Source: Acidobacteriota bacterium (GTDB lineage: Bacteria; Acidobacteriota; Blastocatellia; Pyrinomonadales; Pyrinomonadaceae). From it: a DNA stretch of 64,000 bases. The notes under the pieces are model-generated. The model was not told the DNA's origin and did no database searches. It saw only the letters and a list, made by a program, of their open reading frames with translations. Below, one piece after another: positions 10,801 to 18,946 of this stretch; position 1 is the stretch's first letter, and every line of letters begins with the position of its first letter. Position numbers and translations under genes: made by a program. The stretch spans positions 62,001 through 126,000 of the forward strand of contig JAOAPY010000049.1 in assembly GCA_025463135.1 (NCBI GenBank), read 5' to 3'.

Positions 10801-11049
10801 TCTGCACTAATTGAAACGATTTCACCATTAGACAAGCGACTGCGGCAAACGCACCAGTACCGGTTCACACTGTCTTTCTCCGCCTCGTTGATTTTGCGTT
10901 GGCAACTGGTCGGATTCTCATCTAAGATGGTTCTGGTATGGAAATGACCTGGTTTGTCGGCCCCTTTTGCGATTTCCTGCTGTTGATCTTGTCCCGCAAA
11001 GATTGCTTTCACTTGTCTACCCTCATCGTGAATCCTGCAAGGAGTTTCC

Positions 11050-11403
11050 ATGGACGATCGAAGATCCACCCCAAGGTTAAGCGTCAGTCTTGAAGCGGTT
11101 TGGGACAGGGAATCAGACAATCATCCGGCGCTGATAACTGATCTTTCGCTAGGCGGCTGTTACATGAACACAGTCGGTGAAATTATGAGCGGCGAGATGG
11201 TAGGTTTTCGGGTATTGCTGCCGGACGGTGATTGGTTGTATGTGGAGGGCGAAGTCCGGCATCACACGGTAGGTCGAGGCTTTGGCGTGCAATTCACCGA
11301 CCTCGATCCGGACCAGAATGAAAAGATCGAATGGTTGCTGAGGTTGGCCCAGGAAGCCGGTACGGAAGCGGACAGTATTTCAGCGAATCTGGTTGCCGAA
11401 TAA
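11050..11403 (+). CDS. PilZ domain protein, probable c-di-GMP receptor
   Basis: A 117-aa single-domain protein. The N-terminal RRSTPR supplies the RxxxR motif and DLSLGG supplies the DxSxxG motif that together bind c-di-GMP in PilZ domains. The rest is a beta-barrel pattern ending in a short helix. Start ATG 11050 is preceded by AAGGAG. It stands alone, about 670 bp after the sigma-54 regulator and upstream of the exopolysaccharide locus. A role in sensing c-di-GMP levels set by the EAL protein at 7150 is an inference from proximity. Confidence 0.85.
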   Translation: MDDRRSTPRLSVSLEAVWDRESDNHPALITDLSLGGCYMNTVGEIMSGEMVGFRVLLPDGDWLYVEGEVRHHTVGRGFGVQFTDLDPDQNEKIEWLLRLAQEAGTEADSISANLVAE

Positions 11404-11518
11404 ACATTTGTTGCGCCGGCGATTGTTTGCCCGTTGAAGCGTGGGGCACGGGCGTCCCGCCCGTGAAGGTGGACGCAGGCAAAAAGCTGCCAGCTTGTGT
11501 TACAAAAGACCTGAACGG

Positions 11519-12079
11519 ATGCGGGAACACAATGAGCAACAACTGATAAGCCTGCTGAAAATGGCCTACTCCGCGGAGTTGGCGGCGGCCTATGCATATC
11601 GTGGTCACTGGCATTCCGTACGCGACCCGGACGAAAGAGCAAGCATCAAAAGGATCGAAGACGAGGAGTGGCATCACCGCCGGCTGGTGGGCGCTATGCT
11701 TGGGAAGCTGAACGCCCGCCACAGCCGCTTTCAGGAAGTGAAGGCGGTCATGATCGGCCGAGTCCTGGGCGTACTTTGCCATCTAAGCGGTTGGCTGGCA
11801 CCCATGTATGGCGCGGGCCGGCTTGAAAGCCGAAACATACGCGAGTACGAAATCGCGGCCCGACATGCGCGAGACTCGGGACATGAATCCTTCATCGATT
11901 GTTTGCTCACCATGGCCGAGGTTGAATGGGAGCATGAAATCTATTTTCGCTCTCGGGTTGCCACGCATCGCTGGGCGCCCAGGCTTCCCCTCTGGCTGCA
12001 GCCGCCGCCGAAAGAAAGTATCCGGCATTCGTTTGAGAGAGAGACGAACGAGGTGCCAATGTCAGTACCACCTGCGTGA
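11519..12079 (+). CDS. Ferritin-like (diiron) protein, COQ7/rubrerythrin-like
   Basis: A 186-aa helical protein. A glutamate in the first helix (YSAELAAAYAYRG), the EDEEWHH motif, a later glutamate helix and EVEWEHE resemble the diiron ligands of the ferritin-like superfamily. Two hydrophobic stretches in the middle (about 80-105) recall membrane-associated COQ7 types. The reaction is unknown. ATG 11519 gives the helix start; the upstream frame is open but unlike protein. The last residues (PMSVPPA) and the TGA stop are encoded by a copy of the GTCAGTACCACCTGCG repeat, so the original C-terminus may have been replaced. Confidence 0.65.
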   Translation: MREHNEQQLISLLKMAYSAELAAAYAYRGHWHSVRDPDERASIKRIEDEEWHHRRLVGAMLGKLNARHSRFQEVKAVMIGRVLGVLCHLSGWLAPMYGAGRLESRNIREYEIAARHARDSGHESFIDCLLTMAEVEWEHEIYFRSRVATHRWAPRLPLWLQPPPKESIRHSFERETNEVPMSVPPA

Positions 12080-12090
12080 GCGGGTGAGTC
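12059..12090 (+). repeat. GTCAGTACCACCTGCG repeat (half copy, overlaps gene end)
   Basis: A single arm of the repeat found paired at 20149-20294, 53719-53754 and 57983-58241. It runs across the stop codon of the ferritin-like gene. Confidence 0.65.
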
Positions 12091-12155
12091 AACGATTTGG
12101 GAATTACGAATGCGGATGTTGGATTGCCCCTGCAGAAATCGTCCCAGGAGAGATC

Positions 12156-12764
12156 ATGATGCTCAAAAGAATTTCTTGCGTCAGCCTGCTGCTGACGCTC
12201 GCGCTTTCCTTTTCCGGTTGCGCGGCCGGCACTGGAGGCGCCTCTGCCACTGTTACCAATCCCCGGGGGGCGGGCCAAACTCCGGCGAGTGCCGCGGGTG
12301 AACTCAAATACAAAGTTCCCGCAGGCTGGGTGACGGAAGAACCGAGCTCGAAGATGCGTGTTGCGCAATTCAAGCTGGCCCGGGTTGAAGGTGACGCCGA
12401 GGACGCGTCGTTGGTGGTCTACTTCTTTGGATCGGGACAGGGCGGCGCTGTTTCAGATAATGTGGATCGCTGGGTCAATCAAATGCAGCAAGCCGACGGC
12501 AGCCCTTCGAAGGACAAAGCAAAAATCGAAACCGTGACGATTAACGGATTGAAGGTCACTACGGTTGATGTGAGCGGGACTTATACGGCCCAAATGTCTC
12601 CGGGCAGCGATGCGCGACACAACGACAGCAACCAGCGTCTGCGCGCGGCGGTGGTCGAAACGCCTAAGGGCAACTACTTTGCCAAGCTGGTGGGTCCCGC
12701 AAAAACGGTTAGTCGGTGGGATCAGTCATTTGTGGAGTATGTGAAGTCGTTCGAGTTTAAGTGA
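12156..12764 (+). CDS. Putative lipoprotein of unknown function
   Basis: A 202-aa protein with a lipoprotein signal: a positively charged start, a hydrophobic run and the lipobox FSGC, giving a lipidated Cys near residue 23. The mature part begins with a low-complexity Gly/Ala/Thr linker, followed by a compact domain containing KVPAGWVTEEPSSKMR and ending in FVEYVKSFEFK. It resembles periplasmic single-domain proteins of no assigned function. AGGAG lies upstream of the double ATG at 12156/12159; I use the first. The long open frame upstream of this point overlaps the ferritin-like gene and is not coding. Confidence 0.75.
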   Translation: MMLKRISCVSLLLTLALSFSGCAAGTGGASATVTNPRGAGQTPASAAGELKYKVPAGWVTEEPSSKMRVAQFKLARVEGDAEDASLVVYFFGSGQGGAVSDNVDRWVNQMQQADGSPSKDKAKIETVTINGLKVTTVDVSGTYTAQMSPGSDARHNDSNQRLRAAVVETPKGNYFAKLVGPAKTVSRWDQSFVEYVKSFEFK

Positions 12765-12786
12765 TCATTCGGTATTTGTGATTTTC

Positions 12787-13053
12787 GCGAATTCAAGTTG
12801 GAAGCGCAACAGAACATTGTTTGTCGCTTAGCCCCCATAGGGGCGAGATGTTTATAGCTACGGGTTCTTTCTTTACTTCCAAGCTCCGTAGGAGCGTAAT
12901 CGCTTTTGCCTGTCCCGGCGAAGGTTCCGCTGCCGGGTTTCGCTCCTAACGGAGCGAGATCTTTGGGCGGCGCTGGTAGCTATAAACATCTCGCTCCTCT
13001 GGAGCGAAAACGAATTCAACTGTTGCACTTGTAAGTTGAATTCACCAATCTCA
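12787..13053. repeat. Long palindromic element, GGAGCGAAATGTTTATAG family (copy 2)
   Basis: The core at 12831-13006 has outer arms GGCGAGATGTTTATAGCT and AGCTATAAACATCTCGC, plus inner arms GCTCCGTAGGAGCG and CGCTCCTAACGGAGCG. It is flanked by further diverged inverted arms containing TTGAATTC. The stretch from about 12815 to 13053 closely matches 18545-18780, including non-palindromic spacer sequence (for example AATCGCTTTTGCCTG), so the two are copies of one element. The whole gap 12765-13075 holds nothing else. Confidence 0.75.
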
Positions 13054-13075
13054 AATGGAAAATCGTTCCATCTTC

Positions 13076-13618
13076 TCAAGCAACCAGCTTCCGCTCCCGA
13101 TCGATAGATTGCCGATCTTCTGATCGCTGTGTCGGCGAAGGACTGGGACGCGTCAGATCAATGCGCGCGTAAAAAATCTCAGTCTGTTTGGTTTTCTCAT
13201 CCTGGGCGACAATAATCGCCAGACCTTCATCCTTATTACCGTCCTTCCGTCCGTACAAACAGACAGCGCCCTGACTCTTTTCATCCTCAGTATCGCCAAT
13301 ACAACCTTTGTCATTCGCCGTCCAGCCGGCAGCTTTCATGCGGTCGTTCGTATAGAAGTCCTTCACCTCCGCCGCACTTTTTGGAGTTGTGAAGGCAATG
13401 AAATCGATCTTGCCTTGCATCATCGCGCGTATCGCCAACCGCGGTCCCAGCGGTATTTCAAGATCCGCTTTAGTGGCGCCGGCAAAGGGAGGCACGTCCG
13501 CCCACAGGCTGCTAACTGTGCCGGCTTTCCGATTCCCGGTGAGCGATTCGGCCATGCGGCACGCCAGAACTACGCTGACCAAAAGAATCAACACCAACAA
13601 TGATTGAAGCTTTCGCAT
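13076..13618 (-). CDS. Putative lipoprotein of unknown function
   Basis: A 180-aa protein starting with a classic signal and the lipobox VLAC (Cys near residue 20). The mature domain contains VPPFAGATKADLEIPLGPRL, a FYTNDRMKAAGW segment and two cysteines (KGCIGD, AVCLYGR) that could form a disulfide. Similar proteins quantify no known ligand, and I assign no function. ATG 13618 is used; GTG 13633 is an alternative five codons upstream. It is the only minus-strand gene between 0 and 42 kb and is divergent from the polysaccharide locus that starts at 13847. Confidence 0.7.
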   Translation of the reverse strand: MRKLQSLLVLILLVSVVLACRMAESLTGNRKAGTVSSLWADVPPFAGATKADLEIPLGPRLAIRAMMQGKIDFIAFTTPKSAAEVKDFYTNDRMKAAGWTANDKGCIGDTEDEKSQGAVCLYGRKDGNKDEGLAIIVAQDEKTKQTEIFYARIDLTRPSPSPTQRSEDRQSIDRERKLVA

Positions 13619-13846
13619 CTTGTTGCGCGGCACACGGCGGAATGGATCGCGGAGAAAACTTTCGATTAGCCGTTTTCAAAGTGCCAGGTGAATGTATTTA
13701 ACGCCCGGCGGAGATTTTTGTCTACCGGTGGGCGTGTAGAGGCTATGACAGTAGCTTCAAGGAATTTGTGAAATGACTCGCCAACTACGTTTCAAATCGG
13801 AAATAGTGGCTCATTGTTCCTATAACACCTGAGCAAACTCTTTTTT

Positions 13847-15424
13847 ATGAACAACATGACCCCGATAACAAAACCCGAGCAGGCCACATTCTCGCGCCGC
13901 GATGTGGCATCAGTATGGTTTCGTCACAAGTTTCTAATCATGGTGACCTTCCTGACGATCGCCGTTGGCACAGCCGTGGTGACGTTCATGATGCCCAATG
14001 AGTATGAATCTCGGATGAAAATTCTCGTGAAGAACGTGCGTTCGGAAGTCCCCATCACTCCTGAGCGGACTACGGGCATGAACGGCGTGCCGAGCACCGA
14101 TGTTTCGGAAACTGAGATCAATTCAGAGATCGAGCTGCTGACCAGCAAGGACTTGCTGAATCGAGTAGTCACTGAATGTGGCCTGGCCAAACCAGGACAA
14201 TCCCTGATGCAAAGGCTTAGCCTGAAGGAAGCCCCGCACAACGAAGCCGGCCAGATCGAACAGGCGACCGAGCGCTTAGCGAAAGACCTGGCGATTACGC
14301 CGGTCAAAAAAGCCAACATCATCGAAGTCACCTATTCGTCATCATCACCACAAACGGCTGCCGCAGTGTTACGCAAGCTCGGGGATCTCTACCTGGAAAA
14401 GCGCGTCAAGCTGCACCGGCCGGCAGGCACTTACGAATTTTTCAAGTCGCAGGCGGATCAGTACGAACAGCAGTTGCGCGAAGCGGAGAAACAACTGTCG
14501 ACTTTTCAACAGGGCATGAACGTTGTGTCACTCAGCCAGCAGAAAGATATCACTGTGCTGAAAATGACCGAGGCGAAATCCAAGCTCTTGGAGACCGAGG
14601 CGTTTCTGAAGGAAGTCAACGAGCGTATCAACCGCCTTGAGCAACAGATGCGAACCTTGCAGCCACGCATCGTGACGCAGAGTCGCGCACTTCCCAATCA
14701 GTATTCGGCTGAACGCCTCAACACCATGCTGGTCGAATTGCAAAACCGGCGCACACAGTTATTGTCCAAGTTCCGATCTGACGATCGCCTGGTGCGTGAA
14801 CTGGATAGGGAAATCAGTACGACCAGAGCTGCACTCGAGAAGGCGAGCAAACAGACAGCGACGGAGCAGTCCACCGACCTAAATCCCCTGCGGCAGACGA
14901 CGGACGCCGAGTTGGCACGTGTCCGGGTCGATCAGGCTGGGGCCCAGGCTCGGCATTGGATTTTGGCCGGCCAGTTGCGAGACTACGAGGTTCAGCTTTC
15001 GCGCCTGGAGGGCAGCACTTCGGAATTTCAGGATCTAACCCGCCGCGTCAAAGAAGCCGAGAATAATTACCAGCTTTACGAGAAGAAACAGGAAGAGTCG
15101 CGCATCGCCGACGAATTGGACCAGAACAAAATCACCAACGTCTCGTTAGCCGAGGCTCCGGTGCAAGCACAACTGCCTTCAAAGCCCAATCGGCCATTGA
15201 ATCTGGTGTTGGGAATTGTTCTGGGTGCGCTGGTGGCCCTGGGCAGTGCCATCACCGCTGAGTTCCTGCGCGAGAGTGTAGAGACACCGCGCGAGCTCGA
15301 ACTCTCTGGCCAGGTATTGGCAACAATTCCCAAGCTGGCGCGCGGTCGCGGTTCGCTGATTATTGACAAGCGCCGGTTGTTGACCGCCGGCAGTGAATCA
15401 GCCGCCGAACTCGGAAGCACCTAG
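13847..15424 (+). CDS. Polysaccharide chain-length determinant (Wzz/GumC-type)
   Basis: A 525-aa inner-membrane protein that sets export and chain length of the polysaccharide. One membrane helix lies near residues 28-48 and a second near 452-474, with a long periplasmic coiled-coil region between (EQQLREAEKQLSTFQQG and later heptads). No fused kinase domain follows the second helix, unlike many homologues. A separate kinase-like protein is encoded next. It is the first gene of the + strand exopolysaccharide set. ATG 13847 lies after a T-rich stretch with no clear Shine-Dalgarno; ATG 13856 is an alternative. Confidence 0.9.
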   Translation: MNNMTPITKPEQATFSRRDVASVWFRHKFLIMVTFLTIAVGTAVVTFMMPNEYESRMKILVKNVRSEVPITPERTTGMNGVPSTDVSETEINSEIELLTSKDLLNRVVTECGLAKPGQSLMQRLSLKEAPHNEAGQIEQATERLAKDLAITPVKKANIIEVTYSSSSPQTAAAVLRKLGDLYLEKRVKLHRPAGTYEFFKSQADQYEQQLREAEKQLSTFQQGMNVVSLSQQKDITVLKMTEAKSKLLETEAFLKEVNERINRLEQQMRTLQPRIVTQSRALPNQYSAERLNTMLVELQNRRTQLLSKFRSDDRLVRELDREISTTRAALEKASKQTATEQSTDLNPLRQTTDAELARVRVDQAGAQARHWILAGQLRDYEVQLSRLEGSTSEFQDLTRRVKEAENNYQLYEKKQEESRIADELDQNKITNVSLAEAPVQAQLPSKPNRPLNLVLGIVLGALVALGSAITAEFLRESVETPRELELSGQVLATIPKLARGRGSLIIDKRRLLTAGSESAAELGST

Positions 15425-15526
15425 CGTGCTGCCAAAAGTGAAAGCGAGTATGCGGATTATCGAACGCAGTCGAAAAAGCGCTGAAGTAACGCGCAACGGG
15501 CGCAGACCAAAAGGGGAACAGCGATC

Positions 15527-16132
15527 GTGGAACTCTATCTCGAACTGATCAGAACAGTCTTTCAAGCGGTCGATGGCGAAGGCAAGCTGCGTAATCGCAT
15601 CGTTGCCTTTACCAGTTCGTCTCCGGGAGAGGGTGTGACTTCCGTCGTCAACACACTGGCCAAAGAAATTGCTTCCCACACTCAAAAGCGTGTGCTGGCG
15701 GTCGACTCGACTGGCTTGCAAAGTATTAGTGCTGCCGACCCGCAGCAGATCGCCGCGCAATGTTTCGAAACGCAACTGGATAATTTGCTGACCTTACCGG
15801 CCGCGGTCGGAGGCATCGTTGGTTACCACCGTCCCGCGGCTACCAGCTTGTGGCAAGCCGATCCTGAATACCGGCTCTCGTGCCTCAAGGCCCTGCGCTG
15901 GAACTTTGATTATGTGCTCATCGATTGCCCATCGTTGAAGGTCTCAGCTGCCGCCACGATGCTCGCGCCGATCGTCGACGGTGTGGCCGTGGTTGTCGAG
16001 GCCGGCCGTACGCGACGCGATCAAATTCATCGCACCAGGGGAATGCTGGAACAGGCTGGCGGCAGCTTTCTTGGGTTTGTCCTAAATCAACGCCGCTATC
16101 CCGTTCCGGATTGGCTGTATCGACGACTGTGA
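15527..16132 (+). CDS. Tyrosine-kinase-like P-loop ATPase with defective Walker A (CpsD-like)
   Basis: A 201-aa relative of bacterial tyrosine autokinases (CapB/CpsD). Normally these have SSxPGEGKST at the P loop; here it reads SSSPGEGVTSV, so the catalytic Lys is Val. The Walker A' segment is also weak (VLAVDST), while Walker B is kept (YVLIDCPSL). The C-terminus has two tyrosines (RRYPVPDWLY), not a long Tyr cluster. It probably cannot hydrolyse ATP normally and may act as a structural partner of the chain-length protein. GTG 15527 is preceded by AGGGGA at 15512-15517; the frame is closed shortly upstream. Confidence 0.8.
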   Translation: MELYLELIRTVFQAVDGEGKLRNRIVAFTSSSPGEGVTSVVNTLAKEIASHTQKRVLAVDSTGLQSISAADPQQIAAQCFETQLDNLLTLPAAVGGIVGYHRPAATSLWQADPEYRLSCLKALRWNFDYVLIDCPSLKVSAAATMLAPIVDGVAVVVEAGRTRRDQIHRTRGMLEQAGGSFLGFVLNQRRYPVPDWLYRRL

Positions 16133-16142
16133 CGGGAGCAAC

Positions 16143-16200
16143 ACGACAAGCAAGAACTAAGCACAAAGCACAAAGCACAAAGAACTAAGAATCAAGACCA
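16143..16200 (+). repeat. Short tandem repeat before export gene
   Basis: A run of AAGCACA units (about three, near 16157-16182) lies in the gap just before the export gene at 16214. It is purine- and C-rich without hairpin potential. Confidence 0.5.
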
Positions 16201-16213
16201 GGGATCAGAAACA

Positions 16214-16894
16214 ATGAAAGGTATGAATCGAAGCTACGTTATCCAGTTTGGTGTCGTCCTGCTGTTGCTTGCGTCCTGGGGCTTGGCGGCGCGCGCGCAG
16301 AGCCGGGCGCCTGTACTGACCGTGCCGCGCGAGGATCGTTACACCCTGCATCCGGGTGATGTGTTGGATATTCAATATCGCTATACCCCGGAGTTCAACC
16401 AAACCGCAACGGTGCAGCCTGATGGCTACATCTCGTTACAGATGGGCGGCGATCTGAAAGTCGGCGGCCACACGCTGCACGAAGTTCGCGGCCTGATTCT
16501 CGTCAAGGTAAGTGTGCGGCTTGAATCACCTGAAATAACGGTAATTCTAAAAGAGTTTCAGAAGCCATACGTCGTTGTGGCCGGTGAGGTTAACCAACCG
16601 GGAAAGCTGGAACTGCGTGAGAGGCTGACTGCGATCCAGGCAGTGCTGCTCGCCGGTGGTCTAAAGGAAACAGCGAAGTCTTCGCAGATTCTTGTCTTCA
16701 AGAGACTGAATGCCGATACGGCCGAAGTAAAGGTCCTGAACTTTAAGACGCTCAGACGGACCAGTGACCTCGAAAACGATATGGTCCTTCAGGCCGGCGA
16801 CATGATCCTGGTGCCACGCAATCGCATTTCCAAGGTCGAGCGCTATATCCGGTACGCGAGCATGGCTGCATATTTGACGCCGTTGCTGCCGTAA
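16214..16894 (+). CDS. Polysaccharide export outer-membrane protein (Wza/SLBB family)
   Basis: A 226-aa secreted protein. The signal sequence ends near ARAQS. A poly-export domain follows (LHPGDVLDIQYRY to VTVIL-type strands), then an SLBB domain (KPYVVVAGEVNQPGKLELR and TAIQAVLLAGGLKE). It is shorter than E. coli Wza, as is common in Acidobacteria-like loci, and lacks the C-terminal amphipathic helix region of Wza. It should form the periplasmic/outer-membrane exit with the chain-length protein. ATG 16214 or ATG 16223 are possible. Confidence 0.88.
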   Translation: MKGMNRSYVIQFGVVLLLLASWGLAARAQSRAPVLTVPREDRYTLHPGDVLDIQYRYTPEFNQTATVQPDGYISLQMGGDLKVGGHTLHEVRGLILVKVSVRLESPEITVILKEFQKPYVVVAGEVNQPGKLELRERLTAIQAVLLAGGLKETAKSSQILVFKRLNADTAEVKVLNFKTLRRTSDLENDMVLQAGDMILVPRNRISKVERYIRYASMAAYLTPLLP

Positions 16895-16959
16895 GACCGG
16901 AAACCGGAAACCGGAACACGACAGAGAGTAGAAATAAGCAACCAAGTACCAGGAACTCA

Positions 16960-17000
16960 GTACCAAGACCAAAGACCAAAGACCAAAGACCAAAGATCGA
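16960..17000 (+). repeat. Heptanucleotide tandem repeat (ACCAAAG) before sugar transferase
   Basis: About four to five copies of a 7-bp unit AGACCAA/ACCAAAG directly precede ATG 17002. It replaces a normal Shine-Dalgarno region. A GGAAACC repeat precedes it near 16899-16916. Confidence 0.65.
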
Positions 17001-17001
17001 A

Positions 17002-18450
17002 ATGACAACGCGTTACGGACAACTAGCCAACTTTGCCTCTAAGGTGACGGATCTCCTCCTGATGCTGGCCTCACTGGGTCTGGGGATTGTAATTAATTAC
17101 GCCCCGACCGCGCCTTTGCCGGTCCCTGCGTATGCTGTCGACTTTTTCTCGACCAGGATCAAGGTTGGCAACGCCTTGCTCGGCATTCTGCTGCTGGTTG
17201 TCTGGCACCTCGCATTCGTTTTCCAGGGCGTCTACCGTTCGCATCGCCTTAGCAGCCTGTTCGAAGAATTGGTGGAGGTTGCTCGCGCTGTGTTCTTTTC
17301 CTCGGCAGCGCTTTTGGTTGTAGCTCAAATCGGCAGCTGGCACACCATGACGATTTGGACGGGCGTGTGCGTAGGTCTGATCGCACTGTTGCTGGTCGGC
17401 AGCAGCCGTTTGTTGTTGCGCCTTAACCTGCGACGATGGCGCCAGCGCGGACACAACCTTAAGAAACTTGTAATTATCGGCACCGGTTCGCGTGCCGAAT
17501 GGTTCGCCAAGCAGGTCTTGAAACGGAACGACTTTGGTTATCTGCTGGTTGGGTACATTGACAGCAAGATGCGATTCAATAACAACGGTCTGAGCAAGAT
17601 ACCCTGGCTGGGAGATGTGGATGATCTGCCACGCATCATCGCCAATGAAGTGATTGACGAAGTCTTCATCGCGCTGCCCATCAAGTCGCAGTACGCCCAA
17701 ATCGAGTCCGCGATTACGCTGCTCGAAGAGCAGGGCATAATGGTGCATCTGTTCTCTGACCTATTTCCCCACAAACTGGCCCGATCCCGGGCCTGGGAAT
17801 TTGAAGGCACTCCGGTACTCTCGCTGCACAGTGGACCAACCTTGAGTTGGCGTACTGAAGCAAAGCGTGTGATCGATGTGATCGGATCCTTCCTGCTGCT
17901 AATTTTTTCGCTGCCATTATTTGTTTTGGTTGCTCTGGCCATCAAGCTCGAATCTGACGGCCCGGTTTTCTTCGTGCAGGAGCGTGTAGGCTTGAACAAA
18001 CGCCGCTTTCGCATGCTCAAGTTTCGCACCATGCGTCGGGACGCCGAAGAGCGGATGAAGGAGATCGAGCACCTGAACGAAAAAACAGGACCAATTTTCA
18101 AGATACGCAACGATCCGCGGATTACCCGTGTCGGGCGTTGGTTGCGCAAGACGAGTATCGACGAGTTGCCACAACTCGTGAACGTACTACTGGGCGACAT
18201 GAGTATCGTGGGGCCACGTCCTTTGTCGGTGCGCGACGCCTTGCGCATGGAGGAAGCCTGGCAGAAGCGAAGGTTTAGCGTGAAGCCCGGACTGACTTGT
18301 CTGTGGCAGGTTTCCGGTCGCAGCAACCTCTCATTCGAACAGTGGATGCAGCTTGATTTGGAATACATTGATCGCTGGTCGCTCGGATTGGATTGGGCGA
18401 TCCTGCTGCGCACGATACCGGCAATCCTGATGGCGCGCGGGGCCAGCTAG
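17002..18450 (+). CDS. Undecaprenyl-phosphate sugar phosphotransferase (WcaJ/CpsE type)
   Basis: A 482-aa membrane enzyme that starts each repeat unit by transferring a sugar-1-phosphate onto undecaprenyl phosphate. Four N-terminal membrane helices (about 10-130), a Rossmann-like CoA-binding domain (LVIIGTGSRAEWFAKQV) and a fifth helix lead into the catalytic bacterial sugar transferase domain (KRVIDVIGS, GPVFFVQERVG, MLKFRTM, TSIDELPQL, GPRPL). All are typical. The sugar is probably glucose or galactose; sequence alone cannot tell. It lies between the export protein and the glycosyltransferases. Confidence 0.92.
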   Translation: MTTRYGQLANFASKVTDLLLMLASLGLGIVINYAPTAPLPVPAYAVDFFSTRIKVGNALLGILLLVVWHLAFVFQGVYRSHRLSSLFEELVEVARAVFFSSAALLVVAQIGSWHTMTIWTGVCVGLIALLLVGSSRLLLRLNLRRWRQRGHNLKKLVIIGTGSRAEWFAKQVLKRNDFGYLLVGYIDSKMRFNNNGLSKIPWLGDVDDLPRIIANEVIDEVFIALPIKSQYAQIESAITLLEEQGIMVHLFSDLFPHKLARSRAWEFEGTPVLSLHSGPTLSWRTEAKRVIDVIGSFLLLIFSLPLFVLVALAIKLESDGPVFFVQERVGLNKRRFRMLKFRTMRRDAEERMKEIEHLNEKTGPIFKIRNDPRITRVGRWLRKTSIDELPQLVNVLLGDMSIVGPRPLSVRDALRMEEAWQKRRFSVKPGLTCLWQVSGRSNLSFEQWMQLDLEYIDRWSLGLDWAILLRTIPAILMARGAS

Positions 18451-18452
18451 CG

Positions 18453-18840
18453 GGAGCGAAGGGCAAAGGGCAGAGAGCAGAGAGTCATTTTCCATTTGTG
18501 GTTGGACAATTGTCATTGGTGAATTCAACTGACAAGTGCATCAAAACGTTGTTTGTTGCTTAGCCCCAGAGGAGCGAAATGTCTATAGCTTGGTGGTCAT
18601 TTCTTTACTCCTGAGCTCCGAAGGAGCGCAATCGCTTTTGCCTGCCTCGGCGACGATTCCGCTGCCAGATTTCGCTCCTGGCGGAGCGAAGATCTTTGAC
18701 GGACATTCTTAGCTATAAACATCTCGCTCCTCTGGAGCGAAAACGAAGGCACCTGTTGCACTTGTCAGTTGAATTCACCAATGACAAATGTCCTATCACA
18801 GATGGAAAATGGCTTTCCGCCCTTTGCCCTTCGCTCTTCG
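18453..18840. repeat. Long palindromic element, GGAGCGAAATGTTTATAG family (copy 3)
   Basis: Terminal inverted arms 18504-18540 and 18757-18793 match at 36 of 37 positions by my reading. A looser match continues outward to about 18453 and 18840 (CAAAGGGC against GCCCTTTG). The core 18560-18742 is the nested palindrome of the family and shares spacer sequence with the copy at 12787. The gap 18451-18946 contains no gene; its last 100 bases precede the first glycosyltransferase. Confidence 0.8.
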
Positions 18841-18946
18841 CCTCTCCCTTCGCCCTTGGCACTTCGCTCTTCGCCCGATAACTGAAAATTCACCTCGATT
18901 ACCACTCTCTATACCCTGAGCGCACAGAGACGATTCAGGGGTCCAA

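Larger units (their letters stand above)
10380..11049. other. Intergenic region filled with palindromic elements
   Basis: A gap of 670 bases without a supportable gene. It holds two palindromic elements listed separately (10406-10603 and 10652-10800). The remaining 250 bases form the upstream region of the PilZ gene. Reading frames inside it are shadows of the repeats. Confidence 0.6.

Noticed and set aside
10770-11120. Minus-strand open frame overlapping the PilZ gene
   Set aside because: It runs through palindromic repeats and antisense to the PilZ gene, with no protein-like character.
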